Shown: in pieces, positions 28,113-35,632 of the stretch
Position numbering within the stretch: position 1 is the first letter of the stretch
Layout: each line of letters starts with the position of its first letter
Assembly: GCA_021773055.1 (NCBI GenBank)
Contig: JAJFKV010000017.1
Coordinates: forward strand, 62,001 to 126,000
DNA from: Woeseiaceae bacterium
GTDB taxonomy: Bacteria; Pseudomonadota; Gammaproteobacteria; Steroidobacterales; Woeseiaceae
Reading direction: 5' to 3'
DNA: 64,000 nucleotides
Position numbers and translations under genes: made by a program
Notes under the pieces: generated by a model
Database searches by the model: none
What the model was told of the DNA's origin: nothing
The model's input: only the letters and a program-made list of their open reading frames with translations

Positions 28113-28961
28113 ATGTTGAACCACAAACATATTCGCCGCCGCTTCGAACGCGCCGCAAGCACATTCGATGATTCAGACTTCGTACACTCTGCCACGCGCG
28201 AAGGACTGCACGCCCGGCTTGCGCCGCTACTCGTTGACGCAAAAATAGTGATTGATCTCGGCGCGGCAACGGGAGCAGCCAGTCAGGTACTCGAGAAACG
28301 TTTTCGGTCCGCTCGTGTTATCTCCGTCGATGTTGCTCACGGCATGTTGACAAAAGCTCGCGAAAAGAAGTCGTGGCTGTCGAAGAGCGGCTTTACCCAG
28401 GCCAGTGCCGAGTCATTACCGTTCGCGAACGAGAGCGTGGACGTGATCTTCTGCAACCTTCTGTTGCCCTGGGTGAGTGACCCTCTGCTAATTTTCACCG
28501 AGGTTGCCAGGGTATTGCGCAAGGGTGGCGTTTTTGCGTTTGCCACACTCGGGCCCGACAGCCTGCGAGAGGTCGGCCACGCCTGGGGCGCTGTTGACAG
28601 CGATGCGCATGTGAACCGTTTTCCTGATATGCACAATCTCGGTGATGGCCTTGTCAGTGCCGGGCTTCGGGACCCGGTTTTGGATGTTGACCGCCTGTCG
28701 GTCAGCTACGAAAACAGCGGGCGCCTATTCGCCGACCTCACCGCTGTTGGTGCTCGCAATGCCTTGCGCCAGCGCGCCTCCTCACTGACTGGCAAGCAAC
28801 GCTTTGCCGCCATGGTAGCGGAGCTTGATCGCGGGGCTGCCGACGGCCGGATCACCCTCGATCTGGAATTGGTCTTCGGCCATTGCTGGGGCGCGGGGCC
28901 TAAAATAGATCCTGCGGATTACCGAATCGACGCCACACAAATACCCGTCCGACGCAGCTGA
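28113..28961 (+). CDS. bioC: Malonyl-ACP O-methyltransferase BioC
   Basis: SAM-dependent methyltransferase of 282 residues that starts biotin synthesis by masking malonyl-ACP as its methyl ester. Motif I VIDLGAATGAASQVL, post-I SVDVAHGML, and the motif around FCNLLLPWVSDP. The N-terminal helix IRRRFERAASTFDDSDF is BioC-like. In many relatives comF is followed by bioBFHCD; here bioC stands alone, so the other genes are elsewhere or absent. It could also be another class I methyltransferase, but the overall pattern fits BioC. Confidence 0.85.
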   Translation: MLNHKHIRRRFERAASTFDDSDFVHSATREGLHARLAPLLVDAKIVIDLGAATGAASQVLEKRFRSARVISVDVAHGMLTKAREKKSWLSKSGFTQASAESLPFANESVDVIFCNLLLPWVSDPLLIFTEVARVLRKGGVFAFATLGPDSLREVGHAWGAVDSDAHVNRFPDMHNLGDGLVSAGLRDPVLDVDRLSVSYENSGRLFADLTAVGARNALRQRASSLTGKQRFAAMVAELDRGAADGRITLDLELVFGHCWGAGPKIDPADYRIDATQIPVRRS

Positions 28962-29222
28962 AAGTACCCATATCGCAGATGTGCGCGTAAGTTACTGTAA
29001 AACAACAGTTTGCCCCGCTCTGCTTCGGCTATTCACGATTGCATGGTCGCCGCGATTTAAGTACACTTCGCGAGCTTTTTGGCGTGGTGAGACGGCCAGA
29101 CCGGCCAATGGACAGATTCCCGGTGCACCCGGGCCTTGCAGAACCCACCGGTTCAACAATTTGTCACATCCGGAAAACAATTGTAGTGCGGCCGTTAGCG
29201 CGGCTCGCAAGGTGAACAATCA
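28962..29222. promoter_or_regulatory. Upstream region of the cox cluster
   Basis: A 261-bp gap between bioC and coxB that probably carries the cox promoter. A small hairpin (CCCGG-TGCAC-CCGGG, 29119-29133) is the only structure I noticed. No riboswitch class was recognised. AAGGTG lies 7 nt before the coxB ATG as a ribosome-binding site. Confidence 0.4.
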
Positions 29223-30014
29223 ATGATACGAAATTTGTTTTTGGGCTTGTCATCAGGCCTGACTTTGGCCAGCACAGCGAAGGCCGACTGGGGACTCAAT
29301 ATGCCGGAGGGCATAACCGAGCTCAGTCTTGAAACCTACAACCTCCACATGATGGTGTTCTGGTGGTGTGTAGCGATCGGCGTCGCTGTTTTTGCCGTAA
29401 TGATCATCTCTCTGATCAAGCATCGAAAATCGAACGGTGCACAAGCCGCATCTTTTTCTCACAGCACCACGGCTGAGATCATCTGGACCGCGATTCCTGT
29501 CGTCATTCTGGTCCTCATGGCGGTGCCAACCGCAGAGACGATGGTAAGGCTGGAGGATTCGCGAAACCCTGACCTGACCCTCGTGGTTACCGCTTATCAG
29601 TGGAAGTGGCACTACAAGTATCAGGACTCGGGCATTGAGTTCTATTCTAGTCTGGCCCAGTCAAGCGTCGAGGCGCGCCGCAAGGGGTCGGGAATCGATC
29701 CGTTCACCGTCGATAACTATTTGCTGGATGTCGACAACCCGGTGGTTGTCCCCAGGGGCGCGAAGGTTCGCATGCTATTCACCTCCAACGACGTAATCCA
29801 TTCCTGGTGGGTGATTGATCTGGCGATCAAGAAGGACGCCATACCTGGCATCGTCAATGAAGCATGGTTTAACGCCGAAGAAACCGGCACCTATCGCGGC
29901 CAATGCGCCGAATTGTGCGGCAAAGATCATGGCTACATGCCGATCGTTGTCGAAGTCGTCGAACCTCTGGCCTTTGATGCCTGGGTAGACAGCCATGACG
30001 CGGGACTTAAGTAG
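29223..30014 (+). CDS. coxB: Cytochrome c oxidase subunit II
   Basis: Membrane subunit carrying the CuA centre that receives electrons from cytochrome c. Signal sequence about 1-20, two membrane helices (about 40-65 and 85-107), then the cupredoxin domain. CuA ligands are His193 (VIHSWW) and C228-x3-C232-x3-H236-x2-M239; the aromatic entry segment YQWKWHY is present. 263 residues, with no cytochrome c domain fused at the C-terminus. First gene of the oxidase cluster. Confidence 0.97.
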   Translation: MIRNLFLGLSSGLTLASTAKADWGLNMPEGITELSLETYNLHMMVFWWCVAIGVAVFAVMIISLIKHRKSNGAQAASFSHSTTAEIIWTAIPVVILVLMAVPTAETMVRLEDSRNPDLTLVVTAYQWKWHYKYQDSGIEFYSSLAQSSVEARRKGSGIDPFTVDNYLLDVDNPVVVPRGAKVRMLFTSNDVIHSWWVIDLAIKKDAIPGIVNEAWFNAEETGTYRGQCAELCGKDHGYMPIVVEVVEPLAFDAWVDSHDAGLK

Positions 30015-31622
30015 ATGAATACGGAAGTAATGGATGCTCACGACTCTCCTGCTGAGCACGACGATCACGGCCCGGTGAAAGGCATTAAGCGCTGGCTGTT
30101 TTCGACCAACCACAAGGACATCGGGACGATGTACCTTGTCTTGAGTCTGATCATGTTTTTTGTTGGCGGTTCGATGGCGATGATCATTCGCTCAGAGCTG
30201 GCCATCCCTGGATTGCAGTTCGTGCATCCTGAGTTTTTCAATCAAATGACGACCATGCACGCATTGATCATGGTGTTCGGTGCTGTGATGCCGGCATTCG
30301 TTGGTCTGGCGAACTGGATGATACCGCTGATGATCGGTGCGCCGGACATGGCCTTGCCGCGCATGAATAACTGGTCGTTCTGGATTCTGCCGGTTGCATT
30401 TGGGCTGTTAGCTTCAACGCTGTTCATGCCTGGTGGCGCGCCTGCCGGTGGCTGGACCATGTACCCACCGTTGGTATTGCAGACAGGCGATGCGTTTCCA
30501 TTCCTGATTTTCTCTGTCCACCTGATGGGCCTGTCATCGATCATGGGCGCGATCAACATTATCGTTACAGTGATCAACATGCGGGCGCCGGACATGTCGC
30601 TGCTGAAGATGCCGATGTTCGTCTGGACCTGGCTGATTACTGCTTACCTGCTCATCGCCGTTATGCCGGTGTTCGCCGGTGCTGTGACCATGTTGCTGAC
30701 CGACCAGTTCTTTGGTACCAGCTTTTTCCTCGCGGCCGGTGGTGGTGACCCCGTCATGTTCCAGCACATTTTCTGGTTCTTCGGTCACCCCGAGGTTTAC
30801 ATCATGATTCTGCCGGCTTTTGGTGTGGTCTCCGAGATTATCCCGGTGTTCTCACGCAAGCCTTTGTTCGGTCATGACTCAATGGTTTATGCCGCATCCT
30901 GCATCGCGTTCCTTTCCTTCATCGTCTGGGCACATCACATGTTCACCGTTGGCATGCCGCTGACCGGACAGTTGTTCTTTATGTTCGCGACGATGCTGAT
31001 TGCTGTCCCAACGGGCGTGAAGATCTTCAACTGGGTCGCAACCATGTGGCGCGGTTCCATGACTTTCGAAACACCGATGCTGTTTTCGCTCGCATTCGTC
31101 TTCCTGTTCACCATTGGTGGCTTCTCTGGCCTGATGCTTGCAATCGCGCCGGCTGACGTTCAGTACCACGACACCTATTTTGTTGTGGCTCACTTTCACT
31201 ACACCCTGGTGCCGGGATCGGTCTTCGCTATTATGGCTGGCGCTTACTACTGGCTGCCGAAGTGGACGGGGCACATGTACAACGAGACGCTCGGCAAGGT
31301 ACATTTCTGGGCCTCGACCATTTTTGTCAATCTCACCTTCTTCCCAATGCATTTCCTGGGGCTCGCTGGCATGCCGCGTCGTATTCCTGACTATTCCACA
31401 CAGTTTGCAGACTTCAATACAATCGCCAGCATCGGCGCTATCGGCTTCGGTGTGTCGCAGTTGCTGTTTGTCTGGGTACTCGTGACCTCGAAGAAGGGCG
31501 CGAAAGCGACCGCCGAAGTTTGGGATAATCCCCCTGGACTGGAGTGGACGGTACCTTCGCCGGCGCCGTACCACACGTTTGAAACGCCGCCGACGACTCA
31601 AAGAGAAGGTTTCGAACACTAG
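30015..31622 (+). CDS. coxA: Cytochrome c oxidase subunit I
   Basis: Heme-copper oxidase core of 535 residues, proton-pumping A family. Ligands: His82 (TMHALIM) and His395 for low-spin heme a, His393 for the binuclear heme (HFHYTLVPG); CuB ligands His258 (GHPEVY), His307 and His308, with the cross-linked Tyr262. The Glu of GHPEVY (Glu260) is the D-channel residue of A1-type enzymes. Begins immediately after the coxB stop. Confidence 0.97.
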   Translation: MNTEVMDAHDSPAEHDDHGPVKGIKRWLFSTNHKDIGTMYLVLSLIMFFVGGSMAMIIRSELAIPGLQFVHPEFFNQMTTMHALIMVFGAVMPAFVGLANWMIPLMIGAPDMALPRMNNWSFWILPVAFGLLASTLFMPGGAPAGGWTMYPPLVLQTGDAFPFLIFSVHLMGLSSIMGAINIIVTVINMRAPDMSLLKMPMFVWTWLITAYLLIAVMPVFAGAVTMLLTDQFFGTSFFLAAGGGDPVMFQHIFWFFGHPEVYIMILPAFGVVSEIIPVFSRKPLFGHDSMVYAASCIAFLSFIVWAHHMFTVGMPLTGQLFFMFATMLIAVPTGVKIFNWVATMWRGSMTFETPMLFSLAFVFLFTIGGFSGLMLAIAPADVQYHDTYFVVAHFHYTLVPGSVFAIMAGAYYWLPKWTGHMYNETLGKVHFWASTIFVNLTFFPMHFLGLAGMPRRIPDYSTQFADFNTIASIGAIGFGVSQLLFVWVLVTSKKGAKATAEVWDNPPGLEWTVPSPAPYHTFETPPTTQREGFEH

Positions 31623-31732
31623 TGAGTGACGCTGAGCGCAAGAAGAACATTCGTCGTACGACGCTGCTCCTCGTCGCCGTTGCGCTTGCTTTCTTCGTGG
31701 GATTCATCATGACCGGTGTACTACGTGCCTGA
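31622..31732 (+). CDS. 36-aa single-helix cytochrome oxidase assembly protein
   Basis: A GTG start overlapping the coxA stop codon (TAGTG) opens a 36-residue frame, too short for most gene callers. It reads as basic residues (RKKNIRRT) followed by one hydrophobic helix (about 14-32) and ends LRA. Small single-helix proteins at this position between subunit I and ctaG are known in other gammaproteobacterial oxidase clusters as small assembly proteins. Its 3' end overlaps the start of ctaG by 17 nt or less. Confidence 0.75.
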   Translation: MSDAERKKNIRRTTLLLVAVALAFFVGFIMTGVLRA

Positions 31733-32267
31733 GAAAAACAAGCATCGTTCGCTGGTCGCTCAGCTTCTCGTCATGACGGTTGCAATGTTCGGGTTCGGCT
31801 TTTTGCTGGTGCCGCTGTACGACGTTTTTTGTGAGATCACCGGATTCGGTGGCCGCACAAACACGGCGGCTGTGCTTGTAGAGGAGGCGCCTGATCTGAC
31901 GCGCGAAATTCGCATTGAATTCGTCACTACGGTCAACTCCTATGCGCAGTTTGAGTTCGCGGCCGATGCGGACAGCATGACCGTAAGTCCCGGCAAAATG
32001 TACTACGCCACTTTCACGGCGAAGAATCTCGCCGGCGAGCACAAGGTCGCTCAAGCAGTACCGAGTGTTGCGCCATCTATTGCGGCGGAACATTTTACGA
32101 AAATCGAGTGCTTTTGTTTTACGAGCCAGGAATTTGCGGCCGGTGAGGAACGGGCGATGCCGCTGCAGTTCATTGTGAATCCTGAGTTGCCGGACTACGT
32201 CGATACCATCACTTTGCAATACACATTTTTTGATACCGCTCGCGTGGCGGCGAATTTAGAGAATTAA
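31716..32267 (+). CDS. ctaG: Cytochrome oxidase copper chaperone CtaG/Cox11
   Basis: Membrane-anchored copper carrier that inserts copper into CuB of subunit I. One N-terminal helix (about 12-35), then an immunoglobulin-like domain with the copper motif C132-F-C134-F ([10 protein letters not shown], counted from 31716). There are two possible GTG starts, 31716 and 31725; neither has a clear ribosome-binding site, so coupling to the small ORF is likely. About 183 residues. Confidence 0.94.
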   Translation: MYYVPEKNKHRSLVAQLLVMTVAMFGFGFLLVPLYDVFCEITGFGGRTNTAAVLVEEAPDLTREIRIEFVTTVNSYAQFEFAADADSMTVSPGKMYYATFTAKNLAGEHKVAQAVPSVAPSIAAEHFTKIECFCFTSQEFAAGEERAMPLQFIVNPELPDYVDTITLQYTFFDTARVAANLEN

Positions 32268-32268
32268 C

Positions 32269-33153
32269 ATGACTACTACTCCCAACGATCAGCACGCAGA
32301 CGAACGCTACTACATCCCTCACGGCAGTCACTGGCCCGTTGTTGGCTCTGTAGGACTGCTTTGCCTGATGCTCGGTGTGTCGACCTGGCTGAATGGCGCG
32401 GACGCCGGTTTCTACATCATGTTGACGGGCTTTGCGATCATCATTTTCATGCTCACTGGCTGGTTCAGTACGGTTATCGGCGAAAGCGTATCCGGCTTGT
32501 ACAACGACCAGGTTGACAAGTCGTTTCGGCAGGGAATGTTCTGGTTTATTTTTTCCGAGGTCATGTTCTTCGCCGCTTTCTTCGGCGCGCTTTTCTATGC
32601 CCGCAACATGTCCATTCCCTGGCTGGGTGGCGAGAGCAACAATTTTTTTACGAACCTTTTGCTGTGGGCCGATTACGAAAGTACCTGGCCAAGCAACGGA
32701 CCGGGCAACGTCGGTGGCGAGTACACAGCAATGGCGCCGCTGGGCCTGCCCTTGATCAATACGGCCCTGCTGCTAACGAGTTCGGTTACGGTCACCATCG
32801 CACATCACGCGCTCATCGCCGGCAAGCGCACACCGCTTACTGTGTTCCTCGGAGCCACATTCGTCCTGGGCTTCATCTTTGTGTACTTGCAGGGCGTTGA
32901 GTACATGGAGGCGTATGAGCATCTGAACCTGAAGCTAACATCCGGCATATACGGGTCGACGTTTTTCATGCTGACCGGCTTCCATGGCATGCACGTGACG
33001 ATCGGCGCCATTATGCTCACCGTCATCTGGTTCCGTGTCCTGAAGGGGCACTTCTCGCCGAGGAACCACTTCGCATTTGAGGCGGTCGCCTGGTACTGGC
33101 ACTTTGTGGACGTTGTCTGGGTAGGCCTGTACGTCTTCGTCTACTGGATGTAG
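32269..33153 (+). CDS. coxC: Cytochrome c oxidase subunit III
   Basis: A 294-residue integral membrane subunit with seven predicted helices. Family signatures: RQGMFWFIFSEVMFFAAFF, the FHGMHVTIGA segment and the ending HFVDVVWVGLYVFVYW. It stabilises subunit I during turnover. Lies one base after ctaG. A GTAG-type repeat and the convergent small membrane gene follow directly. Confidence 0.96.
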   Translation: MTTTPNDQHADERYYIPHGSHWPVVGSVGLLCLMLGVSTWLNGADAGFYIMLTGFAIIIFMLTGWFSTVIGESVSGLYNDQVDKSFRQGMFWFIFSEVMFFAAFFGALFYARNMSIPWLGGESNNFFTNLLLWADYESTWPSNGPGNVGGEYTAMAPLGLPLINTALLLTSSVTVTIAHHALIAGKRTPLTVFLGATFVLGFIFVYLQGVEYMEAYEHLNLKLTSGIYGSTFFMLTGFHGMHVTIGAIMLTVIWFRVLKGHFSPRNHFAFEAVAWYWHFVDVVWVGLYVFVYWM

Positions 33154-33188
33154 CAGGAACGGTCCTAAGACCTCGAAGCGGAGCGTCA

Positions 33189-33208
33189 CGCGCAGGGCGC
33201 GCTCCTAC
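33189..33208 (-). repeat. REP-like half-element (GTAG head)
   Basis: On the minus strand this reads GTAGGAGCGCGCCCTGCGCG, matching the left half of the palindrome at 5003-5040 with an A-to-G change. The TAG of its head is the stop codon of the small gene at 33205-33402, the same arrangement as at aroK. A third relative is at 61982-62003. Confidence 0.75.
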
Positions 33209-33402
33209 GGTGTAGGTGCTTGAATCCAGCCAAGGAAGTAGGATGCGATCAGGAAGAGGATCAGAAGCGCAGATAAAGCTACCCTGATTTTTAATGCTCG
33301 TAGTACCTTCGACGAATCAGAATCATCGCGAGACAGGTAATATAGCCCGGAGCCCAGGCTGACCAAAATTGCGGCCAACAATATGAAGACAATGTATTTC
33401 AT
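33205..33402 (-). CDS. Twin-helix small membrane protein (DUF2909-like)
   Basis: A 65-residue protein with two membrane helices (about 2-23 and 43-60) and a short polar loop (RDDSDSSKVLRALKIR). This pattern and its position beside the oxidase genes, opposite in direction to surf1, fit the DUF2909 twin transmembrane family. Start taken at the ATG at 33402; ATG 33414 and TTG 33420 in frame are alternatives. The stop codon comes from the REP-like element. Confidence 0.75.
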   Translation of the reverse strand: MKYIVFILLAAILVSLGSGLYYLSRDDSDSSKVLRALKIRVALSALLILFLIASYFLGWIQAPTP

Positions 33403-33438
33403 GAAATTCGCCATGCACAAACGAGCAAGCAGTATATC

Positions 33439-34152
33439 GTGAACAGCAAAAGCAAAAAGCCTTTGCCCACCTGGCTACCACTGGTCGTCGGTTTTTTTCT
33501 CGTCGCGCAGTTTGCGGCGCTCGGTTCCTGGCAAATCTCTCGTGGCCTGGAAAAGCGCGCCACGCAGTACGCCTATCAGGATGAAACCAGTTTCAGTGCC
33601 TGGCAGGACGGCATGACTATTCGCTCCTTCCAGCGCCTGAAGGCGACCGGCGTTTACGATGGCGCCCATCAGATTGTGCTCGATAACATCATTATCAACA
33701 GCCGCTACGGACACTATGTTTTGTCGCCGCTCGACGTGGGACCGGAGAGGCCTTTGTTACTTATCAATCGTGGCTGGATTGAAAAGACGAGCGGCGCTTT
33801 CGATGCCAGTGGGCTTGCGTTACCCGACGGTGAATTGGCGGTCCGCGGCCGCGCCGGATCACTGCCCAAGGCCGGCTACAAAATGGGCGACGCAATCGCT
33901 CGGGGCCAGCAATGGCCGAAACATGCGGTTTACCCGTCAGAAGAAGACATATCGACGGCTCTGGGCCGTAAAGTTCAGCCATTTGTCTTGCTCATGGACC
34001 ACGAAGAACAACACGGCTTTCTACGTCACTGGGTGCCTTCTGAATTCGGCCCGGGCAAGCACTTTGGCTATGCGCTGCAATGGTTTGCCATGGGCGCCGT
34101 ACTATCAGCGTTGCTGGCGTGGAATTATCGCAAGAAGCGTTTCGATACATGA
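33439..34152 (+). CDS. surf1: SURF1-family cytochrome oxidase assembly protein
   Basis: A 237-residue protein with membrane helices at both ends (about 12-30 and 212-230) and a periplasmic domain between them, as in SURF1/Shy1. Motifs: GSWQISRGLEKRA after the first helix and LLINRGWIEK in the domain. It helps to supply heme a to subunit I. GTG start. The stop overlaps the start of the next gene by 4 nt (ATGA). Confidence 0.93.
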   Translation: MNSKSKKPLPTWLPLVVGFFLVAQFAALGSWQISRGLEKRATQYAYQDETSFSAWQDGMTIRSFQRLKATGVYDGAHQIVLDNIIINSRYGHYVLSPLDVGPERPLLLINRGWIEKTSGAFDASGLALPDGELAVRGRAGSLPKAGYKMGDAIARGQQWPKHAVYPSEEDISTALGRKVQPFVLLMDHEEQHGFLRHWVPSEFGPGKHFGYALQWFAMGAVLSALLAWNYRKKRFDT

Positions 34153-34721
34153 CTGAGAAGAAAACCACCTGGGCGCGAGTCCAAATGCTACTTATTGCAT
34201 CCGTATTCTTCGGCCCGCTGGCCGTCGCCACCTGGATGTATTATGGCGGAGCATTGCAGCCAGAAGGGCGCACCAACAACGGCGCGCTTCTGGAACCTAT
34301 AGTCAGCATCGTCAGCGCTTTGCCCGACTCCAACATCATTGCGGTCGGTGACGGTTTTTGGCTGCTGCTGTACTCAAACAGTGGCGCATGCGAACAAGCC
34401 TGCGAAGAGGCCCTCTACACTCTTCGTCAATCGCGCAAGATGCTTGGTAAGGAAATGGACCGCCTCAAGCGGGTCTTCTTGCACGGTGATTCGTCGCCGG
34501 ATACAGTACTGCTCGCCGATGCGCACGCAGGACTGATAACGCTGAGAGACACCGATTTCTCTCTACTGCTGAATAACAAGACACCTGCGACGCTACCGGC
34601 TGGCGGATACTTCCTGATGGACCCCCTGGGCAACCTCGTGATGTATTTCGAACCGAACATTAACCCCAGCGATATGGTTGAAGACATTCAACGTCTTCTG
34701 AAGCTGTCTCGAATAGGCTAA
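34149..34721 (+). CDS. SCO-like membrane thioredoxin-fold protein
   Basis: A 190-residue protein with one N-terminal helix (about 9-30) and a periplasmic domain containing C81-x3-C85, the spacing of the copper-binding motif of SCO/PrrC proteins. The C-terminal part (GGYFLMDPLGNLVMYF) resembles the end of a thioredoxin-like fold. Proteins of this type sit between surf1 and ctaA in many proteobacterial clusters, but here ctaA is absent. A role in oxidase copper delivery or redox is likely but not proven. Confidence 0.75.
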   Translation: MTEKKTTWARVQMLLIASVFFGPLAVATWMYYGGALQPEGRTNNGALLEPIVSIVSALPDSNIIAVGDGFWLLLYSNSGACEQACEEALYTLRQSRKMLGKEMDRLKRVFLHGDSSPDTVLLADAHAGLITLRDTDFSLLLNNKTPATLPAGGYFLMDPLGNLVMYFEPNINPSDMVEDIQRLLKLSRIG

Positions 34722-34732
34722 ACGGCACAGAC

Positions 34733-35632
34733 GTGAGTACAGAAGCAGCAAAACCTGTCGACTGGCGCGACTACTACGAGCTGACGAAGCCTCGGGTGGT
34801 CATGCTCATTGTGTTTACAGCTATCGTCGGCATGTTCCTTTCGGTTCCGGGGTGGCCGGGTATCGAACCGCTGTTTTTCGGTACCCTGGGAATTGGCATG
34901 GCCTCATCCTCTGCCGCTGTCTTCAATCACGTACTCGACCATCGTACCGACATCCTGATGATGCGAACTCGCGGGCGGCCATTGCCGCAGGGCAAATTAA
35001 CCGCGAAGTCCGCCCTGATATTCGCAACAGTGCTCTGTGTCGTCGCGATGCTTATCCTCTGGTTTCTTGTCAATCCGTTGACGGCAATTCTGACCTTTTT
35101 CTCGTTGATCGGTTATGCCCTGATTTACACGGTCTGGCTTAAGCGCGCCACGCCACAGAACATTGTTATCGGCGGTGCCGCCGGTGCTGCGCCACCGATT
35201 CTCGGGTGGACGACGGTCACCAATGAGGTTACCAGCGGCGCGTTGCTACTTTTCTTGATTGTCTTCGTCTGGACGCCACCGCATTTCTGGGCGCTGGCCA
35301 TTGCGAGACTGGAAGAATATGCAAAGGTCGACATTCCGATGCTGCCCGTTACCCACGGCGAAGCCTATACAAGGCTGAATATTCTTCTTTATTCGATCCT
35401 CTTGTTACTGGTCACTATCATGCCCTACCTCATTGGTATGAGCGGCCTGATTTATCTTCTGGCTGCGCTTGGCTTCGGCGGCTATTTTTTGTACTACGCG
35501 ATTCGCATGTATCGCGATCATGAAGACCAAGAGCTGCCCATGCAGATGTTCAGGTATTCCATCAGCTATCTCGGCTTTATGTTCACAGCACTACTGATCG
35601 ATCACTACTTCTTTTATCAATTAAGCCTGTAG
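34733..35632 (+). CDS. ctaB: Protoheme IX farnesyltransferase
   Basis: Converts heme b to heme O by adding a farnesyl chain; also called cyoE. 299 residues with nine hydrophobic segments. The prenyl diphosphate site is visible (NHVLDHRTDILMMRTRGRP). GTG start 11 nt after the SCO-like gene. Its 3' end overlaps that of the convergent iorB-like gene by 12 nt. No heme A synthase follows or precedes it. Confidence 0.95.
   Translation: MSTEAAKPVDWRDYYELTKPRVVMLIVFTAIVGMFLSVPGWPGIEPLFFGTLGIGMASSSAAVFNHVLDHRTDILMMRTRGRPLPQGKLTAKSALIFATVLCVVAMLILWFLVNPLTAILTFFSLIGYALIYTVWLKRATPQNIVIGGAAGAAPPILGWTTVTNEVTSGALLLFLIVFVWTPPHFWALAIARLEEYAKVDIPMLPVTHGEAYTRLNILLYSILLLLVTIMPYLIGMSGLIYLLAALGFGGYFLYYAIRMYRDHEDQELPMQMFRYSISYLGFMFTALLIDHYFFYQLSL

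Noticed and set aside
28962-29222. A riboswitch or small RNA in the coxB leader
   Set aside because: Only a 5-bp hairpin is seen; no conserved core of a known riboswitch class was recognised.
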